A stretch of DNA of 64,000 nt. Source: Cerioporus squamosus. Lineage: Eukaryota > Basidiomycota > Agaricomycetes > Polyporales > Polyporaceae. A program made the position numbers and the translations under genes. Below, in pieces: positions 32,887 through 44,742 of this stretch. Location of the stretch: contig JABYQS010000171.1 of the NCBI GenBank assembly GCA_022592435.1, forward strand, positions 1 to 64,000. The letters run 5' to 3'. Position 1 is the stretch's first letter. Every line of letters starts with the position of its first letter. Below the pieces are notes generated by a model, which saw nothing but the letters and a program-made list of their open reading frames with translations, searched no databases and was not told the origin of the DNA.

Positions 32887-35800
32887 CTACGCCATGTACT
32901 CTCGCAGCTGCGCGATGTGAGCGTCTCGCCGCTTCACGATGTCCGCATGGACGATAGTGCTACGCAGCTCCGCCTCCACCTGCCAAGCTCTCTCAGCCTC
33001 CAACAAGGACAGGTTAGGGGCATCTCAACGTACCTGAATCAGCCGATCTGCCTCCCACATGCGATTGGGCAGACTCTCCAGAGCGACATAGACGGCCGGG
33101 ATGGATGAACTTCGCAGCAGTTCCTGCTCATTGATACGCAGGATGGCGAACGCGATGCGGAACAGGACATCCACGCCGTCGACCATGAAGACGTCCCACA
33201 CGCGGAACAAGGTCTGCAGCTCCGCGTCAGATGCACATGTCCGAGGAGGGAGACAAGGAGCTAACTCACCTCAATGGGAAGGCAGTCCGTGAACAACGAG
33301 AGGAACCACGAGAAACAGATCGCGCCAAGATCTACACTGAGCTCGGAGAGGTGTGCCGACAACTTCGGCATCAGCTCCCGCACATAGTCAAGGAGCACCA
33401 TGGGACATGCGCGCGAGCTTAGGAGAGAAGGCGAGAAGAAGTCTTCGGGGAGGATACGCTCGATGATGGCTGTGAGGACCCAAAACGCCTCCTCTTGGTC
33501 TGCATGGACGAGGAGCAGAGTCGACGTGACGAGGTTCATGCCTTGACAGTAACCCACAGCAGGATTGCGTCTGGTAGGCAGCATGAGTCAGCGCGGCAAT
33601 ACAGAACAGTTCACGGATGAGCACTCACCGGCTGTAAGCCATCAAGACCCGCCGCAACTTCTCCACCCCAGCGCCTGTCCGACCAAAGAAGATGTTCAAG
33701 GGCATGGTTCTACACACGTCCTTCTCTATCTCCCTGACGACGCTGCTCGTAGGATCGCACTCGGCGAGCAAGTCCGCGAAGACGCCAGGTTCGCGCATTT
33801 CCAGTGCCCCGCTACACTCTAACCATGCCTTCGATCTATACGCGAGAGGGATGCCATTCCGCACAAGCCGGTCGAACTCCTTCTTCTCGTCCTTGCTCGA
33901 CGACAGCCCAAACTGTGCAAAACCGATGAGGCCTTCGCTATGTTCGAGTTCCTCAGCCTCATCCGCTGTGCCAAGGCCCAGCAGCTGCGCCGCCCCACTG
34001 ACGACGGTAGAGCGGTTCCCCGACGAGAGCGATTTGTTCGTGGTCGCTTTGCTCCGATTCTTCAGGAATAAGTCCCACTCCTTGCGCTGTGCTGCCTGCC
34101 GCTGGTCATGTATGTCTCTGAGCTGCTGGAGCAGCCGGCTGATCGTGTTGTGGCAGATATGGCGAGGGGTGTCGGAGTCAACTGAGAGAACCGACGACGA
34201 CGACTTGAGCGTCGCAGCGCTGAAGACCGTCGACGTTCGCTTCACCCGTCTGGAAGAGGCGGGCGATGCACCGCGCGAGCGCTGCGAGGAGGCCGAGATG
34301 GAGTCGCCACCGGGCGTGCGCGTCGTTGGGCGCGTGCTCGTGGACATGATACTGACAGAGTCTGCGCCGTCGTCGCCATCGCAGTCACAAGGCACCTTGA
34401 CAATGTCAAGAGTGACAGCAGCCGCGTCCTCGTCTTCTTCTGGCCAGCTGTTATCCTCCCTCCGATCCGCGACCTTGATGCCAGTGAGGCAAGCAGGTGC
34501 GGTATTCTTGCACTCCTTCGCGCGCATGAGCAGCAGGGCGTCGTACCGCGCGACGTCATAGATGAACCCGAAGCGATCTGTCATGCCCTCGTGGTTATCT
34601 TCCTGCGCCGAAATGGACGACGCACTGTCGGGAAGCGTGATGGAGAAGTGGAAGTCGCGTGCTGTCAGTGGGGTGTACTGTCGGGAGAGGTACTGCGTGG
34701 GTGGTTTGGCTTCTACGGGGATAATGGACTCGAGCGGGACAGAGCCTGGCTTGCTGGTGGTCGGCTGCGACATCGCAGGAGCACTCTGTTGTGGGGAATC
34801 CGTCGCTGAGCCCTGCTTGCTCCCATCAGGGACAACCGGGGGCTTCTTCTGTTGCTGGATCGCGAACGAACCGAAGAGAGGGGAGGCAAAAGATGGGAGG
34901 TTAACGCTAGGCTTGCGGCTCTTTGGTGTCCGTCGCGCCGCCTGAGCAGTCGTCAGTGTCCGAGAAGCAGCGGGAGTGGCGTCGTTGTCCACAGCAGGGG
35001 AACCATGTCGCTCGCCGACCGCCGCTTTCCTCTCCTTCCGTTCCTTCGGTCTATCGCGGAGTTCGAGGTTGCATTCACGAGCATTGCGCACGAGGTCGAA
35101 GGCCATCTGTGCAATGACAGGACTCGTTTCCCGCCCCTGGTCAGAGAGAATGCTGTTTGCGTCCGAGGTCATGACACGCGTCGCCTGTATGATCGCCTGC
35201 AGTGAAGTGCCCTGAGGTGGTTTCGCGTCCGCCAGGGTGACGCTCGGTGATGGAGATGCGACGTTTGAGGGAGGCTTGGAGGGTTCCGAGAGGAGGGCGG
35301 TGGGCGAGAGCAGTGGGCTATTAGATGGCGAGACGTGCGCAGACTTGACTGAGAGCGTCTCGGGGCGTTCAGGTGGCAGATCCAAGCCTGAAACGTCCGT
35401 GACAGACATGTTACGTCGCTTCTTCGCAGCCAGCGAGGATGACGACGGGTTTAATATTGAGAACCCCAATGTACCGAAGACACTGCGGGTCTGTTTCCGC
35501 TTCGACGGAGCTGCCTTGGTGGGCGTTCCAGGAACAGAGTGCGCGGAAGAGACTTCATCACTGGCAGAAGCCGTGGATGCGGTCTCCTTTGTTAGCTCGT
35601 CGGAGCCGTCTGCCGTGGGGAAAGGGAGCTTCGGAGCTCGACTTTTACTCCTCGGCTTCGCCCACCACGTTCCCATCCAGTCTCCCAGTGACGGCCGTTC
35701 CGCCTTCGCAACACCGTCTGCTGAGGCATCCTGATCTGTGCTCGTCGCAGGACCCTGCTCTACCGTACTCTCTGCGTCTGAGGACTCTATAGTCGGCAGA

Positions 35801-37199
35801 GAGGTAGGCGCGCTCGCGCGGGGGGACGTGGGTACAGCCTGGGCGGTCACAACAGTAGTCGATACTGTCGGGGATGAGGGCACCATAAGCGTGGATGCCA
35901 TGGGCGTCAGGTCATCCTTTGGTGCGCTGCGCGAGATCGGCACTTCGTCCTCGATGGCTTCCGTCAATGACTCGGTGAGAGACTGCAGCAGGCATGAGCG
36001 AACATGGAAAGCCAAGGAGAGCGCGATCTTACCATCAAGCTTTGCTGCCGCTGCACTCGGTGGACCTGGTGCGTGGTCTCATCGTCGTTCGGGAACAGAG
36101 ACTGCAGGACGCGACTGGCGACGTCTTTATCTGAGAGCTGGAGTTCCTGCAGCAATTGCTCTGCACGTTCCCTCCGCGCGGCCTCTTTCTCCATCAGTTC
36201 ACGTCTGCTCTCCTCGAGTTCCTGTCGCACCCGAGTAAGGCTGTGGACGGCAGATGAGAGAACACGGATAATTGAGTAGCAAGGGTGGTCGGCGGGAATG
36301 TCAGGAGAAGACGATGCGAGTTCTGACATGGCTGCACGCATAGCGTCGTCCGAGTGGTCGTACCACCTCGTGTTCAATATCTTCCCTGAGGTCGTAGGAG
36401 CAGATAGGCTGGTACCACTACCGTTGGGCATCACGTCGTGCACGATCTGGTAGCTGGAGCCCGCGTTGGCCGCAACATCTTCGCTAGATGACTCGACCAC
36501 AATAAGTGGTGGAGGCTTCGCTGACCTAGGTGGGTGCTGCAGTCAGTAGGTGTAGGCACAAGATCGAGAAGTGAAGACTGTAATGTTGACGCCGCCGAAC
36601 ATTCCGCGCAATCTGATTGGGAAAGGCGGGCACGTAAGAGTGCAGCCTGAAGAGCTGAAAGGGCGGTCTCGCATGAGGTCGAACTCCTTGTCAACCTCGA
36701 ACCCTTTGGGTCGTGTCGGAGGACCTGTCTCATAGACTCTGCACCCTGTACGTCTCCCCCGGTTGTCGAGCGACAAGAAGTAGATGCGACTCGACATACC
36801 CAACGTCGGTAGTCGCGGCAGACACAAATGCGTTTGCATGGAAGACGCGTCCCGGTATGTATCCTCGTTCTAACCACAAACGACAAACGTATCAAACTTC
36901 ATTCGACGGCACCTCGTCTTGCGCGGCAGTGTCCCGAAGCTACTTAGGACAGAACACAGTACTCACCTACGGTTTCCCTTGCCGTAACCGCGCACGCTTC
37001 CGTCCCAATTCCCGTTTGTGTATCTCGTCTGCTCCTTGGAGGTATCATCAAGCTTGGCCTTAAGCGTGAAGTAGTCCGTCTGTGGTCTAGGGCTATCCTC
37101 GTTCGCCTTGCCTCGCGACCGGCGACCACGCGACGGCCCTTCGTCCTGCGATAGCGGGTGGGAGTGTGCCGGTGTCGTTTGGGTCGACGAAGACGCCAT
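32887..37199 (-). CDS. TBC-domain Rab GTPase-activating protein
   Basis: Predicted RabGAP that stimulates GTP hydrolysis on Rab GTPases in membrane traffic. Exons 37199-36967, 36525-36033, 35982-33629, 33570-33270, 33213-33034 and 32979-32887 are all in phase: 1217 residues. The N-terminal half is low-complexity. A coiled coil (RVRQELEESRRELMEKEAARR) lies near 190-220. The TBC domain begins near 930 (RLVRNGIPLAYRSKAWLECSG), with the catalytic Arg in IEKDVCRTMP and the glutamine finger in GYCQGMN, then FWVLTAIIERILPEDFF and LFRVWDVFMVDG. The C-terminal exon is a short helix. Both catalytic residues are present. The first intron (36966-36526, 441 bp) is far longer than any other here and may hide a small exon. 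Residue numbers are approximate. Confidence 0.9.
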
Positions 37200-37490
37200 G
37201 TCGGCGACGTCTAGCTGAGCGTCGCGCTGAGGATAGAGCCAGGGTGGTAGATGGTCGTGGTCGTCGTGTAGTACTACCAGGAGATCGTCGTCGCCGAGCC
37301 TAGTTAGCGACCCCAATTACATCGCTATGTCCATATAAGGGGTTACCGAAGACGGACCGGCAGCAGTAATTATTTCTGCGCTAAGTGCGGGTTATCCGAA
37401 AATGACTGGCAAATCGCGGACCGCGGTCGTGCTCTTGTCCATCTACCACCACTCACATCTCCTTGCTGTCTCTAGCTTTCGTCGGTTCCA

Positions 37491-37831
37491 ATGGGCTGGT
37501 TTGGTGGAAAACCTGAGACACCGGATCCAACATCGAGGGCGGACCGTCAGAAGTGTTGGGAGAGCCGTGATGCGTACTTTGCCTGCCTCGACGGTGCCAA
37601 CGTCGTCAAACCTGGGGACGAGGGGACCGCTTGTGCCGATGTGCGGAAGACGTACGAGAAGAACTGTGCCAAGAGCTGGGTAAGTACAGTGCATATCCCT
37701 CGACTACAGGATTCGGAACATTGACACCTGTTCAGATCGACTACTTCAATAAACGAAGAGTTTTAGCTGAACAGCAGCAAGGCGTACTTGCGCAAGCACG
37801 AACACAAGCCGACTCTACGAGGGGCAGGTAG
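37491..37831 (+). CDS. COA6: Cytochrome c oxidase assembly factor COA6-like CHCH protein
   Basis: Small twin-cysteine protein of the mitochondrial intermembrane space, needed for copper delivery to cytochrome c oxidase subunit 2. Exons 37491-37679 and 37736-37831 give 94 residues. Seen: CWESRDAYFAC (Cx9C), then CADVRKTYEKNC (Cx10C), then SW-IDYFNKRR, the arrangement that separates COA6 from Cox6b (which has a different spacing and N-terminus). A short N-terminal segment (MGWFGGKPETPDPTSRADRQ) precedes the fold and is typical of fungal COA6. Import is expected to use the Mia40 pathway, with no cleaved presequence. The ATG is 291 bp from the divergent TBC gene, so the two probably share a promoter region. 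Confidence 0.9.
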
Positions 37832-39824
37832 TCCGAAAGTAGGCAATCCCCATCGTTTGTGTCGAATGCCACATACCACGTCCCTGCGGCAGAATGCCTA
37901 CTGTCCACTTTATACGTACTAGTCATGTCTTCACCACTCATCTGTACATGTGAGTTTCCGCTCCTTAGCCCAGACATGTACACTCACGATCCGCCTTCTT
38001 CGCAGTGTAATCAATTCAATTCATGCATGCGCTACGAAGTGACATTGTCGGTGTCGGTCAATGTCGCCCCGGAGACAATGCGTACGGATGTCTGAAGTGA
38101 CCGAACAGGGCTCTTGAGTCTCTTGGTACGCATATCTCATACACCCATAGTCATCAAAGCATCGCCCTGCTGCATCATCTCGCTGGTCCAGGCACGGGCC
38201 GTCCTTCAAGTTTCGATAGGAGCGAATGTCCCAGTTAGGGACGGGTCCCCCATAAGCATCGGCGCGGTTGGCACATATTCTCTTGTTACGACCGGTCTGC
38301 CTGGATAGAGAGCAGTCTCGAAATGTAGCCAGGTTCACAGACGATATCACTACCTATCCACGCATCTCCTACGACGTCACCGGAGAGCGTCGACCTCTAA
38401 CGGTACGCCAATAACAGCTGTCCATCAGGCTCTCAAGCTCGGCACCTCGTCAGGTACGCCCTGGACAATCGACAGCATACCGACATTGATCACTCATTCA
38501 GACACGCAAGACGCTGACGGGGCCGCAAGGAGTCGGCCTCAGCAAGCCCCACTTGGACGATCCTCGCAAACGAAACAGACTACAAGACGACAGACCCTTC
38601 ATCTACATGGACTCCCGGTGCGGGCCCGATGCGACCATCGTAGCGTAGCGGATCGCACCCCTGAACATGATGCGCGGACGCTAAGTTTAGGTTGTTACGG
38701 ATCCGGTGAGTACAGCTCCTTCGCCGATAGTATAACGAATGTGCGTGGCATACATGCGACGAGTACGGTGCGGGAAAAGCGTATCGATCCACGGGCTTCA
38801 GGGTGTTCCCATGGTCTGGACCTCTCTGGTTGACATGTCATCGCATCAAGTACTAACTCGTTGCCATCCTTGCAGATCGCGAACGTGCAGCTGGCCTAAG
38901 TTCCTTCTACACGCGCTAGTACGGGTCCTATGGATGATGTTGTTCAATCCGTTCTGTTCGTAAGTACGGATGGCGTGTTCTGGATTGATCCTTTCTGACT
39001 AGTACTTAGGTGACCCAGTACCAATTCCGGCAGACAAGGTATCCTATGCAGGATCGGTCGCGGTGTTTTCGCACACCGATGTCATGACCTGTCGCACCTC
39101 ACTCTTCCTGCTGTACATGGCAAGACGTGGGTCAGCACAGTGTCCGGACAGTCTGGACGTTTCTACCAATACTCTGCGCAAACAGCATGAACATGAAGGA
39201 TGGGTGTGAATGACACCTTGAACACGCGGCGTTCATAGGGGTGCTGTACTCTACTCATCGGCCGGTATCTTCGGTACAAGCTATCCCCATCGCATGCACC
39301 GTTTCGCAACGACACCAATCTCTCCCTACTTATTGCTCCCTCTTTCGGGATTACTTCCGTTGAATTCCTTGTACTAACTGCTGCTATGCGCACAGGTTAG
39401 TTGGCAACCGCGGTCGCCGGCATCTTCCGAGGCCTAACATAGACAGCGAACATCATATTCATCAAACATCTTCTGACATCCGTCGACTTCGAGGTTGATG
39501 CACGGACACCCTGCGCACCCTTCTGGCGATTGGGATGCGAGAGTAACGCTGATGTTTCCAACTCCGGGATGCGTGGCGGGGATGCCTTGGAGACAGAAAA
39601 CACCAGCACCGCCTGCCGTGCTCACCTCTGCCGTGGTTGACGAGGACCGAGCACAGCATCCTGGAGGGTGAGAAGCTCCCTTCGCTGGACTCGGTCGGAA
39701 GAGGCTCACACCCGGACAACATCTGCACCGCAGGCCCTGCGCATTCTCATGCAGAAAAGCTCATATAGCAAGTCGTGGGCATGGACGATCCGTGAGAGCG
39801 CCACCGCCCTCCACGCCGTACACC
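37832..39824. other. 2-kb intergenic region
   Basis: Several short frames on both strands (for example minus 39434-39728) without motif, plausible start or splice pattern. No RNA gene recognised. Confidence 0.5.
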
Positions 39825-40907
39825 ATGAGCTACCTCGAGTCAGATGCGCTCACGTCCACTTCCCCCGCCCACGTTCAAGCTCTCACGTCAACCGCCCGTC
39901 GCAGGGGGACGTCTCTGATAGCGCCTCCGTCTACACATGCCAAACCCGAGCCGCCCGCGGGGCGAAGCCTCCTCTCAAAAGGTCCCGCACACATGCACAG
40001 GAGAACCCGAAGCCTGAATCTCCCGACCTGCGGTCGCTACCCCGCCCCCTCTCCTGCATCCAACCCTTCACCCATCCCCGCTCGTGTCGCCCGCTCGCGC
40101 CCCCGCGTGATGCTATCCAAGATCAACACCAGCAGCATCGGCTCCCCGGATAGGCCGTCGCGTCGTCCCCATGGTCCCCGTTCGGCGTATTCTCCGTCTG
40201 GCGGGTCTGCAAAGAGCGCGACCAGGGCTCACTACCACGACGCGTGGAAGGTCAAGGCGGGTCCCAGCACGATCCGCACGTCGCCCCCACAAACGTCTCT
40301 GCCATCGTGCGTTGCGATCTTCCTCATCAATGAAGTGATCTGACGATCGGCCGACAGCGATGCGGACCACGAGCAGGATCCGTTGTTCAACATCCTGGTC
40401 GATGAGTGCATCGCGCAGGCTCCGCGGCGATACCACCTCAAGCTGGTGGACATCGACCCCTTCTCGTCAGACGACGACAGCCCGTTCGACTCGCTCTTCT
40501 CCTTCACCGCGTCCCCAGTGGACAGCCCGCCCTATTCCGCCACGACGTTCGCTACGCGCCAACCGACGCGTCCGGCTCCGCTGGTCCTCCACAAGCACAG
40601 CTATAGCGATGCGAGCGACACGTCGTGCTACAGCGACATGTCCTTCTTCTCTCCGCTGAGCCCCGAGTTCGTCATACGGCCGTTCAGCTACGGGAGTGGG
40701 GACAAGGTCGACAGGTGGATTCACGGCGGCGGGCTGGAACCGCTGATGACGCCGATGGTCATGGACAACAAGTCGCACGAGCACTGGGATGAGGACGGGC
40801 AGTCGGACTGGCGCGAGATTATCGACCAGTTCCTCCAGCATGCGGATGGCGACGCGGACGAATCCCTGTTCCCGCCGACGCCGAGCTTCGGAGGGAAGCC
40901 GCGTTGA
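39825..40907 (+). CDS. Hypothetical Ser/Pro-rich protein
   Basis: Two exons (39825-40306, 40358-40907) join in phase to 343 residues. The ATG sits in a good context and codon use is like the neighbours. I do not recognise a named family. The N-terminal half is low-complexity and basic (SARRRG, MHRRTRSLNL). The second exon starts a more ordered part (DPLFNILVDECIAQAPRRYHLKLVDIDPF), then an acidic/Ser run, several aromatic Pro-spaced patches (FFSPLSPEFVIRPFSYG) and a C-terminal helix-like WREIIDQFLQHADG. It lacks a signal peptide or membrane span. A regulatory or scaffold protein is possible but not shown. Confidence 0.62.
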
Positions 40908-41865
40908 CAGAGTTGCGCCTGGGCTCCGGAAATGAAGCCGGTTGTTCCTCTGTCACTGCTTGTCGGACGTTCATTATGATTTATCACGTCATTCATTGAG
41001 TCTGTTTTCTCTCGGCATCTGTTGTGTTACTTAGACATGGGACTTTGGGATGGACAGATCATCACACACGCTCACTATTAGTAGACGGGATTGTACTTGT
41101 GTACCTGCACTCCTTCGCATTATTTACTATTACGGTCTCCTCGATGCTCCTTGTAAAGTTTTAAACCTACACGTTGCAATGCGAGTCTATTTTCTGTCCA
41201 CGCAGACCGTCGCTTCTATAGTAAATCATCTCGGACAGAAAAGGAAAGGGCACTTTCCAGAGATGGTAAGTGGGCGTGTTTAGCTGTACAGGCTGCGCTC
41301 TTTCATCCAATTCTCCGATGCAACAGAAGCATAAGTCCCTCTCTATCGCCTGTAAGCATTGCGGAGGCAGTCCAAGAGGTGGCAGGGGAAAAACGTCGAC
41401 AACTGCGAAGCGCCGGGCAGCGCTTGAATTGGGGGTTCCGTTCCCGAAAGCCAACAGATAAGCGGACTTCTATAAGACTCTTGATCGGAGTTAAACTCTC
41501 CATTGGGCGGCATGATCTCCGCTTGACCTCGCCCTCACTGACAAGGGACGATAGCGATCGAAATTGAGTCTCACGACTTTCAAGTTCCAGCTCGCAGTCG
41601 CTGAGAAATGCAGACGGCGGCGCGCGAGGGGGGGCGCAGCCCACCCGAGTGCGCCGGTGTTATGGATGAGTAGCTCATAGCCTCGTGCACCTTAAGTTGG
41701 CCTTGCCGTGACAAGGGCACGGGTAGACGCTAGTTCGTGACAGAAATGCAACCACACAGATTCGAATACGCGGACGAATTCGGCGTCTATAAACTGGACG
41801 AACTTGACCAAGAACCGTCCTCGTCGATCGCACAACGGTCAACCATAGCCGTCCTTCGAATCAGC
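40908..41865. other. 950-bp intergenic region upstream of POP5
   Basis: Holds the 3' flank of the hypothetical gene and the POP5 promoter. An in-frame ATG at 41746 would add 40 residues to POP5. No other gene signal. Confidence 0.5.
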
Positions 41866-42573
41866 ATGGTCAGGTTCAAGGTAAGAAGACAGAAAACGCA
41901 AGAGAATATACGCTGATACCTTTCACACAGAATCGCTGGCTGCTGGTCGAATTATTACCCGTCCCGCCTCCAATACCCGGTCAAACTCCTCGCGCCCAAG
42001 AAGACATCACAAGCAAACAAATATGGGCTGCACTCAAGCAAAGCGTCATCACGCACTTCGGGGACACTGGCTGGGGTGCAGTAGGCTCCTCGCTGACAAG
42101 TAGGCTCTTCCTTTCCCGACGTTGGCCCTCAAGAAAGTTGATGAAGCGATTTTACCAGTCAAGTACTTCTCTCCGCGGACGAACTTGTGCATCATACGGG
42201 TCGCTAGAGACCCGCACAAGCTTGCATGGGCGAGCGTGTCTCTTATGACGACTATAGACGGGAGGAAGTTCATCCCACACGTTGTTCACGTCTCCGGTAC
42301 GAGCTCAGTCAAGTCCGCGCCGCGGGGCTGACTTCTGACTCTGCAAAACTCAAATCCGCAGGAACCATAAAGCAGGCGCAGCTGGCCGCAATTCGACACA
42401 ACCGAGAAGTCGTTGCGAGGTATAGAGCCCGGGCGAAGACTCCCGGTGGGTGCTATGTGGTGCATGATGTCTCTCGCCCACCATCTGACGGCGCCTCCAT
42501 AGCTGGTTACCAGGACTCATATGAGGAGTTTCTGCAGACAAGCACACAGGAAATCGAAGCGTTGCAAGACTGA
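41866..42573 (+). CDS. POP5: RNase P/MRP protein subunit POP5
   Basis: Shared protein subunit of nuclear RNase P (tRNA 5' processing) and RNase MRP (pre-rRNA processing). Exons 41866-41880, 41931-42099, 42159-42296 and 42362-42573 join to 177 residues. Seen: the family's invariant start MVRFKNRWLLVEL, then KDI-like IWAALKQSVITHFGDTGWGAVGSSL, IKYFSPRTNLCIIRVARDPHKLAW, and HVVHVSGTIKQAQLAAIRHNREVVARY, the RNA-binding core. I chose 41866 because POP5 proteins normally begin MVRFK; the upstream in-frame ATG at 41746 is an alternative. The second intron is best read to the CAG at 42156-42158, because the nearer AG sites break the frame or insert extra residues. Confidence 0.93.
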
Positions 42574-42673
42574 GCATGATCCTTGTTAGCGGTGAGTATA
42601 GCAAGTGGTTGTTACGTTGTTCCTATAGATCCCTGACTAGTCACTGTTTACGCCATAGCAGTTTCTGTTGTGT

Positions 42674-44104
42674 TCATAGCTTCGCCTGCACCACGGGGCC
42701 ACGCTCGACTCCTGTCTCCGACTTCCCGTTGTTCTGCGCCATCTCCCAACTCTCCGCCCATTCTATCATCCCGTTCACGAGCCTATCGACGTCTTCACGG
42801 GTGTTGCGCGCGTGCAGACATACGCGTATTCGGTCTGCCCCCTTGGGTACGGTCGGCCAGGTGATTGGGCGGGCGTTGAGGCCTCGGACGCGGAGGTGTG
42901 CGGAGAGTGGGCGGGGGTGCGGTGTTAGGACGGGGATGATCGGCGTCGGGAGGGTCGACGGATCAGACCTTGTCTCTGGACGGGGGAGAGCCAGATGCGG
43001 CGGGAGGAAGAGAAGGGCGGGAGAAATGCGATGTTCTGCTAGTTGTTTACGAAGGGTGTCTAGGAAGTACGTGCTCGTATCCAGGAGTTCCCTGGAGAGC
43101 TGAGAGGGAGCCGATCGTCAGCCCGGGACCGAATGCGAGCATGTCTCGAGGCGTACCTTCTCTGCTTCCCCGTCTTCCAGCAAATCGAACGAGCAGTCTG
43201 CTGCGACGATGTTCGCATAACTCAGGGAGGTGGTGTAGATGAGCGATCGTGCATAGTTCAGGAGATAGTCGCGCACGAGAGGCGTGATCAAGATCACAGC
43301 TGCAATGCCTCAGTTGGAGATCACCCGTGCTGAATAAGATTATGCAGACGCACCTCCCGTCCCTGCAAGGGCTTTGCCGAATGTGTGCAGACGCGCGAAG
43401 ACCCGGTCTTCGAGACTGTATGCGGCGACGAGTCCCCTACCTTGCGGACCGTAGATACCCGTAGAATGAGCCTCGTCGACGACGACATAGCCGTTCCCAA
43501 GCGGGAGAAGCTCCTCGACCGTCTCGACGATCTGCAATAGGGGCGCAAGCGTCCCATCCATGCTGTACAACGTCTCCACCGCGACGAACGCGCTGCATTC
43601 TCCCGTGTGCAGCCCAGGACGCGTCGCGATCAGCTCCTCCAGTGTGCTCCGGAGGCTGTCGACCGAGTTGTGCCGGAAAGAGACCCGTGCGTCCACGCGC
43701 GACGCGCGCATCCCGTCGTGCACCGACGCGTGTATGTGTTCATCATACACGAGCACATCTCCCGGCTGCGGGACACTGGAGAAGAAACCGACGTTGGCGT
43801 CGAAGCCGGAGTTAAAGAGGAGCGCGGCGGGCGCGCGGAAGAACGCCGCGAGACGCGCCTCGAAAGACGCGTGCGCGTGTCCGTTGACGAGGAGCCGCGA
43901 TCCGCCAGAGCCAAGGACATGGGGCGAGGTTTGTAGTTTGCGCAGGAATCGCTCGCGGAGGTCAGTCGAGTGCGAGAGCGAGAGATAGTCGTTCGTGAAG
44001 AAGTCGACGAGGTGATCGTCCGCGGTCGGATCCGGGAGGCGGCGGCGGATGAGCCGCTTTTCGCGCGAGGCGAGTGCTGAGTTCAGCTTGTCGTGGAGAG
44101 ACAT
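42674..44104 (-). CDS. AONS/BioF-type PLP-dependent alpha-oxoamine synthase
   Basis: PLP enzyme of the alpha-oxoamine synthase family, best matching 8-amino-7-oxononanoate (KAPA) synthase of biotin biosynthesis, which condenses pimeloyl-CoA (or a carrier-bound form) with an amino acid. Exons 44104-43354, 43299-43157 and 43099-42674 give 439 residues in phase. Seen: NDYLSLS, LGSGGSRLLVNG, LFNSGFDANVG, the DEHIHASVHDG histidine that stacks on PLP, VVDEAHSTGIYG, and the Schiff-base lysine in HTFGKALAG (about K244). It is not clearly ALA synthase (no haem-regulatory motif, no presequence) or serine palmitoyltransferase. No BIO1/BIO3-like neighbour is in the window, so the biotin role rests on similarity alone and a ketobutyrate ligase or secondary-metabolism role remains possible. 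Confidence 0.87.
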
Positions 44105-44742
44105 CGCTTTAATTCAAGATCCTCTTTCAACCCAGTGCTGTTCATATACATGAGCTTTCTGCGTACAGGGATCCAGAGGTTGAGTACACCGACTTACTCA
44201 AGAGAAACCTCGCCAGTACTGCAGGCGCTTCCGACCTCGAATCCTCGGAAACTCGCGCTGTCTGTTCACAATCTGTAAGTCTGGCCTCAAGGGTCTGAAG
44301 TGCTGCCTTCGCCTTCACAGATGTCAGGAGGATGTGAGAGTAGTTTGCTGTCGATTGCATCTGTTCGAGAGTACTTGGCCAGAAAATATGGGGTCCCGAT
44401 CGGATCTTGCGCCACAGCGTCGGAACCCCGAGCGCAAAGTACCACTGCCGCGGCAAAGCTGAGCAAGGCTGACTTGTACCAGACTTGTACTCTGGTTTGA
44501 TACATGGACCGTACCACTCTTGAATCACAGCTTAGCTCTGGCCCGATGGGCTCATGTGGTTTCTACATGGTCTAGTGGTGCCACGACTACCGGAGTGGTA
44601 TGCGGCCCCCAGGGGCCAAGCCACCCTAGTGCTGGCGAGTGCGGCGACTGCGTCAAAGCCATAGTTGTTCCATGTCCGTTCTAAGTCTCCATACACTACA
44701 ATACCTGTACAAGATCAGCCGGTGGTCAAGGTATAGGGCTGC
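44105..44742. other. 640-bp intergenic region
   Basis: Between the AONS promoter and the end of the MINDY gene. A minus-strand frame at 44142-44528 contains GVPTLWRKIRSGP, reminiscent of a phrase common in fungal F-box proteins, but too little follows to call a gene. Confidence 0.4.

Noticed and set aside
33692..34561. 289-codon plus-strand frame
   Set aside because: Antisense shadow of the large TBC exon, Ser-rich because it mirrors the coding strand's codon bias.
42134..42158. Earlier 3' splice sites in the second POP5 intron
   Set aside because: They break the frame or insert residues not expected in POP5; the CAG at 42156-42158 gives the conserved IKYFSPRTN junction.
44560..44650. tRNA-like string (GGTCTAGTGGT)
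   Set aside because: Looks like an A-box fragment, but no B-box or cloverleaf pairing follows at the right distance.
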